Positions 17,241 through 25,840 of a stretch of DNA of 64,000 nucleotides are shown here, piece after piece (the first letter of the stretch is position 1; each line of letters starts with the position of its first letter). This stretch comes from Novosphingobium album (ex Liu et al. 2023) (lineage in GTDB: Bacteria; Pseudomonadota; Alphaproteobacteria; Sphingomonadales; Sphingomonadaceae): NCBI RefSeq assembly GCF_029076845.1, contig NZ_JARESE010000098.1, forward strand, positions 1 to 64,000. The letters are read 5' to 3'. The translations under genes were made by a program, and so were the position numbers. The notes under the pieces were generated by a model that saw only the letters and a list, made by a program, of their open reading frames with translations, did not search any database and was not told where the DNA came from.

Positions 17241-18764
17241 ATGGGTTTGGGAGCGACGTTCCTGAGCACCGGCATGCCGGCCCGCGCGGTCCAGCCAGTG
17301 AGAAGCGTCGGTCATCGATGCACAGGACCTTTGGAAAGGAGGTGCGACGTCATACGGAGTTGGCCAGCCTTCGGCCCTTGGCGGCACGGCATCGCCCTTG
17401 CCCTTCTGCTTCTTGGTGCGCTGGCGGCGTGGACATCGCCCGGTACGGCACAAGCCAAGCGCACGGCTCCGGTGCTGTTCATCGATGGCGCCATCGGCCC
17501 GGCGACCTCCGACTACATCACCCACGGTCTCGAGCGCGCCGCCGCCGGTCACGCGGCGATCGTTGTCATCCAGATGGACACGCCCGGCGGTCTCGACAGC
17601 GCGATGCGCGAGATCATTCAGGCGATCCTGCGCTCTCCCGTACCGGTAGTGACCTATGTAAGTCCAAGCGGCAGCCGCGCAGCCAGCGCCGGCACCTATA
17701 TCCTCTATGCGAGCCATATCGCCGCTATGACGCCCGGCACGAACCTGGGAGCCGCCACGCCGGTCCAGATCGGCGGCGGCAGCCCCTTCTCCGCGCCGCC
17801 CGGCGAAACGGAAAAGGGCAAGGAAGCTGCTCCCAGATCCGAAGGGGCAAGCGAAGCCAAGGCCAGAAACGACGCGATCGCCTATATCCGATCGCTGGCC
17901 GAGCTCAGGGGACGTAACGCGGACTGGGCGGAAGCGGCCGTTCGTACGGCCGCCAGCCTCTCGGCGAATGCCGCGCGCGAGCAGAACGTCATCGATGTCG
18001 TCGCCCGCGACCGCGCCGATCTGCTGGCGCAGGTCGATGGCCGAACGGTTACCGCCGCAGGGCGCGAGGTGAGGCTTGCGACGCGCGATCTCACCCTCGT
18101 CGATGCGCCGCCGAACTGGCGCACCCGGTTTCTCAGCGCGATCACCGACCCCAACATCGCACTGATCCTGATGATGATCGGCATCTACGGCCTGATGTTC
18201 GAATTCATGAACCCCGGCGCGCTCTACCCCGGAACGATCGGCGCGATCTGCCTGCTTACCGGGTTCTATGCGTTTGCGGCCCTGCCGGTGAATTACGCCG
18301 GCGTGGCGCTCATTCTCCTCGGGATCGGACTGATGGCGGCGGAGGCCTTCTCGCCATCGTTCGGGATATTGGGCATCGGCGGAGTGGTCGCGTTCATGCT
18401 TGGCGGCACGATCCTGATCGACACCGATGTCCCGCAGTTCCAGCTCAGCTGGCCCGCCATCGGCGCGGTCGCGGTCGCGAGCCTGGCGATCACCGTCGTG
18501 TTCGCGCGTCTCGCATTCACCTCGCAGCGACGAAAGATCGTCAGCGGCCGCGAACAGCTGATCGGCGCGACGGGGACCGTCCTCGACTGGAGCAACGGCC
18601 GAGGTCATGTCTTCGTCCATGGCGAGCGTTGGCAGGCGGCGAGCAACCACGACATCGCCCCCGACGCGGCCGTACAGGTCGCAAATCTCGACGGCCTGAC
18701 GCTCGATGTGACGCCGGTCGAGGCGGCGCCCGCCCCTTTTTCAGAACAATCCAAGGAGACATAG
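17241..18764 (+). CDS. NfeD-type membrane-bound ClpP-class serine protease
   Basis: About 507 aa from the ATG given. It has a signal/TM segment (about 50-70), a ClpP-fold protease domain with DTPGG (113-117) and nucleophile Ser149 in RAASAGTYI, then four or so C-terminal membrane spans and an NfeD OB-fold domain (IGATGTVLDW). Long-form NfeD proteins cleave slipins, and the next gene is a slipin. The start is uncertain: the best ribosome site (AGGAGG at about 17337) lies inside the frame, where only rare start codons follow (see finding). Confidence 0.88.
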   Translation: MGLGATFLSTGMPARAVQPVRSVGHRCTGPLERRCDVIRSWPAFGPWRHGIALALLLLGALAAWTSPGTAQAKRTAPVLFIDGAIGPATSDYITHGLERAAAGHAAIVVIQMDTPGGLDSAMREIIQAILRSPVPVVTYVSPSGSRAASAGTYILYASHIAAMTPGTNLGAATPVQIGGGSPFSAPPGETEKGKEAAPRSEGASEAKARNDAIAYIRSLAELRGRNADWAEAAVRTAASLSANAAREQNVIDVVARDRADLLAQVDGRTVTAAGREVRLATRDLTLVDAPPNWRTRFLSAITDPNIALILMMIGIYGLMFEFMNPGALYPGTIGAICLLTGFYAFAALPVNYAGVALILLGIGLMAAEAFSPSFGILGIGGVVAFMLGGTILIDTDVPQFQLSWPAIGAVAVASLAITVVFARLAFTSQRRKIVSGREQLIGATGTVLDWSNGRGHVFVHGERWQAASNHDIAPDAAVQVANLDGLTLDVTPVEAAPAPFSEQSKET

Positions 18765-18765
18765 G

Positions 18766-19569
18766 ATGAACATGCTGAACAGCTTGGCCTATTACATTCC
18801 GGCCGTCATCCTCGTGCTCCTGTTCCTCACGGCGGCGATCAAGGTCCTGCGCGAGTACGAGCGCGGCGTCGTGTTTACCCTCGGGCGGTTCACCGCCGTC
18901 AAGGGACCGGGCCTCATCCTTCTCGTCCCCTATGTCCAGCAGATGGTCCGCATGGATCTGAGGACCGTCGTCCTCGACGTCCCGACGCAGGACGTGATCT
19001 CGCGCGACAACGTCTCCGTCCGCGTCAGCGCGGTGATCTATTTCCGCGTGATCGATCCCGAGCGGGCCACCATCCAGGTCGAGAACTTCATGCAGGCGAC
19101 CAGCGAGCTTGCCCAGACGACGCTGCGCTCGGTCCTCGGCAAGCACGAGCTCGACGACATGCTGGCCGAGCGCGACAAGCTCAATGCCGACGTCCAGAAG
19201 ATCCTCGACGCCCAGACCGACGCCTGGGGGATCAAGGTCGCCAATGTCGAGATCAAGCATGTCGACATCGACGAATCGATGGTTCGTGCGATCGCCCGCC
19301 AGGCCGAAGCCGAACGCGAGCGGCGGGCCAAGATCATCAATGCCGAAGGCGAGCAGCAAGCCGCTCAAAAGCTTCTCGAAGCCGCCCAGATCCTCGGCCA
19401 GCGGCCCGAGGCGATGCAGCTTCGCTACCTCTCCACTCTCAACGTCATCGCGAACGAACGCAGTTCGACGATCGTCTTTCCCTTCCCGATGGACCTGAAA
19501 GAGTTCCTGAGCGGCATCCCGCGCGCCGCGGATCGGAGTGGGGACCCAGGCCGCGATGAACATGTTTGA
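18766..19569 (+). CDS. Slipin/stomatin-like SPFH (band 7) protein
   Basis: A 267-aa protein with an N-terminal hairpin/TM segment, an SPFH domain (REYERGVVFTLGRF ... TQDVISRDNVSV) and a C-terminal coiled coil (RQAEAERERRAKIINAEGEQ). It starts one base after the nfeD stop, with AAGGAG upstream. The NfeD-slipin pair is a conserved module in membrane microdomain organisation and membrane-stress responses. The pairing supports joint function. Confidence 0.92.
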   Translation: MNMLNSLAYYIPAVILVLLFLTAAIKVLREYERGVVFTLGRFTAVKGPGLILLVPYVQQMVRMDLRTVVLDVPTQDVISRDNVSVRVSAVIYFRVIDPERATIQVENFMQATSELAQTTLRSVLGKHELDDMLAERDKLNADVQKILDAQTDAWGIKVANVEIKHVDIDESMVRAIARQAEAERERRAKIINAEGEQQAAQKLLEAAQILGQRPEAMQLRYLSTLNVIANERSSTIVFPFPMDLKEFLSGIPRAADRSGDPGRDEHV

Positions 19570-19613
19570 CCGGAAAGACCGGTTCCGGATGCGACATATC
19601 GAAAGGAGATAAG

Positions 19614-21005
19614 ATGAAGCGCGTTCGCCGCCGGTTGTGGCTCCTGGCTGCGCTCGTGCTCCCTTCCCTCGTCGCCGCCCCGGCCTATGCGCAGGGCACG
19701 GCTTCTCTCATTGATCTGACCCGTCATCCGGTCGGCTATCTGGCGCTGCTGATCTTCTTCGTCGCCTACGGATTTGTGGCCATCGAGAAGGCGACGCACA
19801 TGCGCAAGTCGAAACCGGTGATGCTGGCGGCTGGCATCATCTGGGCGCTGCTCGGCATCGTCTATGCGGCCCGCGGCGAAAGCGCCACGCTCGAAGCCGC
19901 CGCCAAGCACGTCATCCTCGACTATGGCGAGCTGATGCTGTTCCTCATCGTGGCGATCACTTATGTGAACACGATGCGCGAACGGCGCGTGTTCGACGCG
20001 CTCAGATCCACGCTCGTCAGCCGGAATCTCACCTATCGGCAGCTTTTCTGGCTTGTTGGCGGCCTTGCATTCGTTTTCGGGCCCATCATCGACAACCTCA
20101 CAACCGCGCTGGTGCTGGGCGCCGTAGTGGTGGCCGTGGGGGTGGGCAGCTATCAATTCATCGTGATGGGCTGCATCATCGTCGTCGTAGCGGCCAATGC
20201 GGGCGGCGTCTTCTCGCCGTTCGGCGACATCACCTCGCTGATGGTATGGCAAAAGGGCAAGCTGCAGTTTCTCGAGTTCTTCAGCCTCTTCCTTCCCTCG
20301 CTCGTCAATTTCCTCGTGCCGGGGGTGTTCATGCATTTCAGCGTGCCCAAAGGAGCGCCGGAACCGGTGAGCGCGACAACGCGGCTCAAGACCGGAGGAG
20401 CCGTGGTCATCCTGCTGTTCCTCGCGACGATCGCAACGGCCGTCCTTTTCAAGAGCGTCATCGGACTGCCGCCAGCGATGGGGATGATGCTGGGCCTCGG
20501 ATATCTGCAGATGTACGCTTACGTTCTGCAGTCGCTCGGCCGCCGCCGAGGCGATGACACGATCGCTTTCGACTCCTTTCGGGTCATGCGCCATGTCGAA
20601 TGGGACACGCTCCTCTTCTTCTTCGGCATCATCTTCGCCGTCGGAGGGCTGGGCGTCGTCGGCTATCTCGCGCTGGCATCGAGCTATCTCTACGGCGATT
20701 TGGGGCCGACCACCGCCAACATCGCGATCGGCGTGCTCGGCGCCGCCTTCGACAACATTCCTCTGATGTTCGCCGTACTTTCCATGAACCCCGACATGTC
20801 GAGCGGCCAGTGGATGCTCATCACGCTCAGCACGGGCGTTGGTGGCAGCCTGGTGTCCATCGGCAGCGCGGCCGGCATCGTGCTGATGGGCATAGTGCGC
20901 AACCACTATACCTTCATGAACCATCTTCGATGGTCCTGGGCTATCGCCCTGGGCTACGTTGCGAGCATCTATACTCACCTATGGGTCAACGCCGCGCACA
21001 TGTAG
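19614..21005 (+). CDS. nhaD: NhaD-type Na+/H+ antiporter
   Basis: About 463 aa with an N-terminal signal-like segment ending near AYAQG and about 12 membrane spans. NhaD/ArsB-type signatures are seen: IIDNLTTALVLG, GGVFSPFGDITSLMVW, and FDNIPLMFAVLSM. The start is set by GAAAGGAG just upstream of the ATG at 19614. It exports Na+/Li+ at alkaline pH in characterised homologues. It follows the slipin gene by 45 bp and probably shares its transcript, combining membrane integrity and ion homeostasis. Confidence 0.9.
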   Translation: MKRVRRRLWLLAALVLPSLVAAPAYAQGTASLIDLTRHPVGYLALLIFFVAYGFVAIEKATHMRKSKPVMLAAGIIWALLGIVYAARGESATLEAAAKHVILDYGELMLFLIVAITYVNTMRERRVFDALRSTLVSRNLTYRQLFWLVGGLAFVFGPIIDNLTTALVLGAVVVAVGVGSYQFIVMGCIIVVVAANAGGVFSPFGDITSLMVWQKGKLQFLEFFSLFLPSLVNFLVPGVFMHFSVPKGAPEPVSATTRLKTGGAVVILLFLATIATAVLFKSVIGLPPAMGMMLGLGYLQMYAYVLQSLGRRRGDDTIAFDSFRVMRHVEWDTLLFFFGIIFAVGGLGVVGYLALASSYLYGDLGPTTANIAIGVLGAAFDNIPLMFAVLSMNPDMSSGQWMLITLSTGVGGSLVSIGSAAGIVLMGIVRNHYTFMNHLRWSWAIALGYVASIYTHLWVNAAHM

Positions 21006-21102
21006 CGCCAGGCAGGATTGCGTAGATTCCCCGCGCGCAGGATGACGCGGAATCCGGTCAAGCCCCTCGGGTCCATCTCGGCTTGCCGGCCAGAAGGAGG
21101 CA

Positions 21103-21190
21103 TCGCCGAAAGTAGGGGCCATGTTCATGCAAAATGATCGTCCCGGGAAGAGCAGGACACCGGCCCGAGTTCGGAATTTACTTTCGGCGA
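21103..21190. repeat. 12-bp perfect inverted repeat upstream of the PLD-fold gene
   Basis: TCGCCGAAAGTA at 21103-21114 and its exact complement TACTTTCGGCGA at 21179-21190 enclose 64 bp. They lie 40-127 bp before the start of the PLD-fold gene. This could be an operator, an mRNA leader hairpin or an insertion scar. Confidence 0.45.
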
Positions 21191-21229
21191 ACTGGCGGAC
21201 GACTACGCTTGGGCAGCAAGGGGGTGCGT

Positions 21230-23578
21230 GTGAATCCGCTCGATCTGATTTCGGCCGCGCCGTGGCAGCGCGCGGCCTTTACAACCTATGCGCTGTCGCT
21301 CTCCTTCTTCGAGGCGGTGCTGCTTGATGCCTTGCTGCGGGGCGGTGGCCGCAATGCGCTGATCCTTGCCGATCCTGAAGGTATTCGCGCGGGCCTCAGC
21401 GAGGAAGGGGCACGCAGGGTGGGGCGCGATTATGAGATCGAGCCCGTCGCCTGCGCCGGCCACGGCGTGTTCCACGCGAAGATCGGCACGCTGTTCGCCG
21501 ATGACGATGCCCATCTGCTCGTCGGCTCGGGAAACCTGACATTTGCCGGATGGGGCGGCAATCTCGAACTCGTCGAGCATCTCCATCCGAGCTTCGCGGC
21601 CGACGCCTTCGATGACGCCGCCGGCTTCTTCGAGCAACTCGCGGGATCCGATCATGTCGTGACGATGGGCGGACCGGCGTGCGAGGCCATTGCCGCGGCG
21701 CTACGGCGATCGGCACAGGGCCAGGCGCGAAGCGGCGCTATCCATCTGCTGCATAGTCTCGACGGCGCGATCGCCGAGCAGTTGGCTCTTCATGCCGAGG
21801 ATCTCGGCGGCGTGACGCGCATGACGGCCGTTTCGCCCTATTATGATCTGCGCGGCGAAGGCCTCGATGCGCTGGCGGCCCTGCTGGGCATCGACCGGGG
21901 CGATCTGCATGCCCATCCGGCCGGAACGGTGCATGGACAGGGATCGAACGCCTGGCCCTTCGATGGCGGCCCCCGGTGGAACGCGGTCAATGCGGCGGAG
22001 GCGTTCGGCGACGATGACCGGCCTCTCCATGCCAAGTCGCTCGAACTTGTCTGCCGCAAGGGCCGGCTGGTGCTCAGCGGCAGCGCGAATATGACCCATG
22101 CCGGCCTGTTCGGACGAAATGTCGAGGCCAGCGTTCTGCGCATCCAGCGCGGCGCCAAGGCCTATTGGGTCACGGCCAAGGGCATTGCGCCAAGCCGCCT
22201 GACAGCCGGCGAACCGGACGACACGGATGCCGCCCTGCCTTCGCTCGGTATCCTGAGCGCCTCGCTCGAAGGCGAGACGATCAGGGGACGAGTGCTCGCA
22301 CCGCGACTGACGGGCACCGCGGAAGCCTTCCTGCGAACGCCGCGATCGTCGCACGCGCTGGGAACGGTCCGGATCGGCGCAGACGGGACGTTCGAGTTGG
22401 CGGCGCACGGCATCGAGCTTGAAAGCTGGGAGAACGGCCGCTTGATCCTCGCTTTGGAGCGCGGCGAAAAGCGGTGGGAGGGCTTCGTCTCGATCGCGGC
22501 CGCGCTCGAACTCATCCGGCGCACGGGATCGATCGCGCCTCGCCTCATGGCGATGCTCGCCGGCACCGAGACGCCAGGCGATGTCGCCGCCATCCTGGCC
22601 TGGTTCCGCGAGGACCCGGACCGGATGCCGGCCTCGCCGACTATGGGCGGCGGTCGGTCCGGGGAGGCAGGTGCGGCCGAAGGGATGGTGACGCTCGCGG
22701 ATCTCACAGCCGCTGGCTTCGGCGGTCGCCCTGGCGGAAGTGCGGAAGGAGGTGAGACATTGTCGGTGTGGCGGCACGCCATGGCCTTGATCCGTGCCGC
22801 CTTCACCCAGTCGCGCGGTCCCTGGGGCGGCGGAGGCGAGACCGACGACGACGACGATGAGGACGACAAGGAGCGGGAGAAGCGTGCGAGATCCGAAGAG
22901 GCGGCGAACCATAGATCGCTGCAGATCTTCGACGAACTTCTGACCACGATGCTCGCGCCCGCGGCCGAGGGACGCAATGCGCTCATGGCATTATCGCTCT
23001 CGCATTTCCTCGCCGACCGGATTCGACCGCCACGCGGAAAAGTGCAGCTATGGCTCGACAAGGTGCTGCCGCAGATTGCCACGTTCGATGGTCCCGAAGG
23101 CGACCTCGCCATCGCCTCTGCTCTCTTGCACCATGCGGCCGGCCGGAGAGATGAGAACGCGATCAGAGCGCGTCGCTATTTTCTCCGGCGCGGCATCGAT
23201 CCGGCATTGCTGTCGGTCACGCCGGAGAGCATTCCGGCATTCATGGCGCTGCTCGGAGCCGGCATCGATCTGGGCCATTTCCTTGGCGAAGTCCTGATCG
23301 CGCGGACGATGGGTGAGCAGATCGGCGCCTATCTCGCCGCCGCCGAAAACAGAGGTCCCCCAAGCGGCTATGACAGCCTCATCTCCTCGCACCACTGGCC
23401 GCAACTGGACCGGGCACTGAGAGCACCGTCGTCATTCGCCAAGCTGATCGTACTCGAGCGATTCCACCCGTCCTGCCCGCGGTGCAACATGCGGCTGCCA
23501 CTCGCGGCCGGTGAAGACTTGCGGCTGCGGGGCGTGACGAGCTGTTGCGGCCGCGTGCTGCTCAATCCGGATTGCTGA
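21230..23578 (+). CDS. Large phospholipase-D-fold protein with C-terminal zinc ribbon
   Basis: 782 aa from the GTG at 21230 (AAGGGGG upstream; a GTG at 21224 is also possible). It has two HKD half-sites: His82-x-Lys84 followed by GSGNLT at 99-104, and His267-x-Lys269 followed by SGSANMT at 283-289. This is the full catalytic set of a PLD-superfamily nuclease/phosphodiesterase. Residues about 330-470 look like a beta-rich domain. An acidic tract (TDDDDDEDDKE) lies near 600. The end carries CPRC ... CC ... C, a likely zinc ribbon. The next gene starts 2 bp after the stop. PLD-fold proteins with such extensions occur in DNA-defence operons (for example DISARM DrmC, and DpdK). That role here is inference. 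Confidence 0.8.
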   Translation: MNPLDLISAAPWQRAAFTTYALSLSFFEAVLLDALLRGGGRNALILADPEGIRAGLSEEGARRVGRDYEIEPVACAGHGVFHAKIGTLFADDDAHLLVGSGNLTFAGWGGNLELVEHLHPSFAADAFDDAAGFFEQLAGSDHVVTMGGPACEAIAAALRRSAQGQARSGAIHLLHSLDGAIAEQLALHAEDLGGVTRMTAVSPYYDLRGEGLDALAALLGIDRGDLHAHPAGTVHGQGSNAWPFDGGPRWNAVNAAEAFGDDDRPLHAKSLELVCRKGRLVLSGSANMTHAGLFGRNVEASVLRIQRGAKAYWVTAKGIAPSRLTAGEPDDTDAALPSLGILSASLEGETIRGRVLAPRLTGTAEAFLRTPRSSHALGTVRIGADGTFELAAHGIELESWENGRLILALERGEKRWEGFVSIAAALELIRRTGSIAPRLMAMLAGTETPGDVAAILAWFREDPDRMPASPTMGGGRSGEAGAAEGMVTLADLTAAGFGGRPGGSAEGGETLSVWRHAMALIRAAFTQSRGPWGGGGETDDDDDEDDKEREKRARSEEAANHRSLQIFDELLTTMLAPAAEGRNALMALSLSHFLADRIRPPRGKVQLWLDKVLPQIATFDGPEGDLAIASALLHHAAGRRDENAIRARRYFLRRGIDPALLSVTPESIPAFMALLGAGIDLGHFLGEVLIARTMGEQIGAYLAAAENRGPPSGYDSLISSHHWPQLDRALRAPSSFAKLIVLERFHPSCPRCNMRLPLAAGEDLRLRGVTSCCGRVLLNPDC

Positions 23579-23580
23579 CC

Positions 23581-25077
23581 ATGGCCGATCTGAGCGCACT
23601 TCTCGAAATAGCGCGCGGTGCTGGCGAGCCGCGCCCAGTCGACAAAAGCAAGGTCGATTTCGGCGGCGTCGATCCGCTCGGGCTGCGACAGATCAACTTC
23701 GGCCTGATGGACCGCGTCCTGCCTGATCTCAACAATGTCGCCAGCCACATCCGTCCCTATACGCTGATGGCCTGGGCCTGGCGGCGCGTGCGGCATATTC
23801 TGGAGCGCGGAAAGAAGCAGAGCGCCGCTCCCGAGGACTTGCGCGATTTCGTGGATCGGATCGAGGCGATCTACGCGTGGTCCCAGTTCCTGATCGATCC
23901 TCGCGCCGACATACCAGGAGCGCAGGCTATGCGCTCCTTGCTCGACACCGCGAAGTATCGGTTTGGCGGAGATGAGTGGGCAGCTCGCCGCAACATGCGT
24001 CGTTATTCGACGGGTCTCATCTCCCCGCTGAATTACGGCCCCAGCCTGCGCACAATGGGCTGGTTGCTCCCGGTCGAGGGCGCGGCTGGCATTTTCCAAC
24101 CCGATCCGTCGCTCGACGCCGTGCTCGACGCTTTCGAAAAGCGCTTCGAGAGCGAGCTGGGGCACGAGGCGTTCAACCGTTTCGGCAGCGTCGTCGTCGA
24201 GCGGTCGGACGCGGAACGCTGGGGCAAGCTCTGGGCGCTTGAGGAGCCGAGGGCAACCGAGGCGAAAGCCATGTTTGCCCGGCTCGGCGGCGAACGCGCA
24301 GCGCCGGCGCGCCAGAAGGGCATTGCGCTGATACAGGCGGCCTTCGCGGACCTTGGGGACGAGGAGGCGACCTACGAGGATATCAGGCTACGCATGGCCG
24401 ATCGGGCCGAGGCGTGGAACGCGTCCGAGGATCGTCCCGCGGCGGCGGATGAGTGGCGGGCCGTGCAGGTCCGGCAATTGTTCCGCCTTTGCCTCGAAGG
24501 CTTGTTCTATTGGTCCATCGGCCAACTCATGTCCCGTTCTCTGTCGACGGCGCAGCTTGCCCAGGTCTTCATCAGTGCGCTGGACGAAGGTTCCTTGCCG
24601 GAAAAGGCCGAAGCCTGGCTTCTCGCCTCGAGCGACACTGCAAATCCCGTTGCACACCTGCGCTCGCTGCAGGCTGCCCTGCGCGATCAGGACCGTCTTC
24701 CCAGCGCCATCGTCGCTGGCCTGAAGCTTTGCCTGCGGGAGGCCCCCAGCCAGGCCCATCCCTTCGAAAACACCGATCGGCTGCCGCTCAGCCGGGCGAA
24801 GAGGGAAGCCGAGCGTTGGCGGGATCTGCCGCCAACGGGCTTCGTGGGCCGCATGCTCGACATCTGGATCATGGCGCAGCACGCCTATTGGTCCGTGGGT
24901 CGGGGCCTGGCCGATGCGCGCAACCGGGGGAAGACAATCCTGCGCCTGCGCATTGTCATGGATGAAGGCGGGTGGTCGCTGACGCCAGGCACGACACGGC
25001 AGGGCAATCCGCCCGAGCCGACGCCTGACCGGCTCGAGACCGCGGTGAGCCTGCTTATGGAGTGCGGACGGCTCTAG
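23581..25077 (+). CDS. Unrecognised 498-aa partner of the PLD-fold protein (DUF6361-like?)
   Basis: It starts 2 bp after the PLD-fold gene and must be co-expressed. I do not firmly recognise it. The N-terminus (LGLRQINFGLMDRVLPDLNN ... HIRPYTLMAWAWRR) loosely recalls DUF6361-type proteins found near DNA-defence genes. The rest is mainly helical with several Trp/Leu-rich segments and no visible Walker, nuclease or membrane motif. A 13-bp stem-loop closes the unit at 25127. Treat it as a new partner of the PLD-fold enzyme; the family name is a weak suggestion only. Confidence 0.7.
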   Translation: MADLSALLEIARGAGEPRPVDKSKVDFGGVDPLGLRQINFGLMDRVLPDLNNVASHIRPYTLMAWAWRRVRHILERGKKQSAAPEDLRDFVDRIEAIYAWSQFLIDPRADIPGAQAMRSLLDTAKYRFGGDEWAARRNMRRYSTGLISPLNYGPSLRTMGWLLPVEGAAGIFQPDPSLDAVLDAFEKRFESELGHEAFNRFGSVVVERSDAERWGKLWALEEPRATEAKAMFARLGGERAAPARQKGIALIQAAFADLGDEEATYEDIRLRMADRAEAWNASEDRPAAADEWRAVQVRQLFRLCLEGLFYWSIGQLMSRSLSTAQLAQVFISALDEGSLPEKAEAWLLASSDTANPVAHLRSLQAALRDQDRLPSAIVAGLKLCLREAPSQAHPFENTDRLPLSRAKREAERWRDLPPTGFVGRMLDIWIMAQHAYWSVGRGLADARNRGKTILRLRIVMDEGGWSLTPGTTRQGNPPEPTPDRLETAVSLLMECGRL

Positions 25078-25126
25078 CAGAGAGGCGTGAGTGTCGCATC
25101 CCCCGCGCCATCGAGCGTAAGCGCGT

Positions 25127-25166
25127 GTAAAGCAATGGACCACCGGCAGGCAATCCATTGCTTTAC
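25127..25166. terminator. Stem-loop between converging genes
   Basis: A 13-bp perfect stem (25127-25139 with 25154-25166) around a 14-nt loop, between the plus-strand unit ending at 25077 and the minus-strand isochorismatase ending at 25197. Probably a bidirectional terminator. An inverted-repeat insertion boundary is the alternative. Confidence 0.6.
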
Positions 25167-25196
25167 CCGACAGGGCGTCCTGGCGGTGATGCCGCC

Positions 25197-25739
25197 TCAG
25201 CGCGCGATGAACGCGTCGGTGCTGATCACCTCGCCATAGAGGAAGGCCAGCGCCGCCATCAGCGCGGCATGGACCTGGGCGGCGGGCGCGGTGACGCCGT
25301 CGAACTCCAGATCGCGGGTGGCGCAGGCATCGTGGATGGTGACGGTGCCGTAGCCCAGATCATTGGCCGCTCGCGTGGTGGCGTCCACGCACATATGGCT
25401 CATGGCGCCGATCACGACGGTCTCCTCGACGCCCTGTTGCTTGAGGAGAGCGTCCAGCCCGGTTTCCCGGAAGGAATTGGGGAAGTTCTTGGTGATGATC
25501 GGCTCGTCGCCCTGCGGAAGAACGGTCGCGTTGATTTCCGCCCCGTCGGTGCCGGGCACGAAGATCGGGCCGCCGGGCATCTCATGGCGGATATGGACCA
25601 CCAGATCGCCCTGCGCGCGGGCATGAGCGATGACGCGAGCGGCATTGGCGGCGGCGGCGTCGATCCCCACCAGCGGGAATTTGCCTGTGGGCCAATATTC
25701 GTTCTGCAAATCGACGACGAGGATGGCGCGTTTCGACAT
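25197..25739 (-). CDS. Isochorismatase-family cysteine hydrolase
   Basis: A 180-aa hydrolase with the Asp-Lys-Cys triad in order: VVDLQNEYW (Asp), TKNFPNSF (Lys) and AMSHMCVDAT (nucleophilic Cys). AAAGGA precedes the ATG at 25739. It is divergent from the GlxA-type regulator, which probably controls it. The substrate (amide, nicotinamide-like or isochorismate-like) is not evident. Confidence 0.88.
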   Translation of the reverse strand: MSKRAILVVDLQNEYWPTGKFPLVGIDAAAANAARVIAHARAQGDLVVHIRHEMPGGPIFVPGTDGAEINATVLPQGDEPIITKNFPNSFRETGLDALLKQQGVEETVVIGAMSHMCVDATTRAANDLGYGTVTIHDACATRDLEFDGVTAPAAQVHAALMAALAFLYGEVISTDAFIAR

Positions 25740-25840
25740 GATGGGGTCCTTTCGAGTGTATGTTGCTTGCACCCAATATGGTTCGGAGTAATGGTCGCGG
25801 CCATTGGCACAATCGACAGAATCAGGGGCAATAACGACAT

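Noticed and set aside
17163..18650. A 495-codon minus-strand frame opposite the NfeD gene
   Set aside because: Composition of an antisense shadow; NfeD motifs are clear on the plus strand.
19425..20978. A 517-codon minus-strand frame opposite nhaD
   Set aside because: His/Asp/Glu/Arg-rich complement of a membrane protein, a common artefact.
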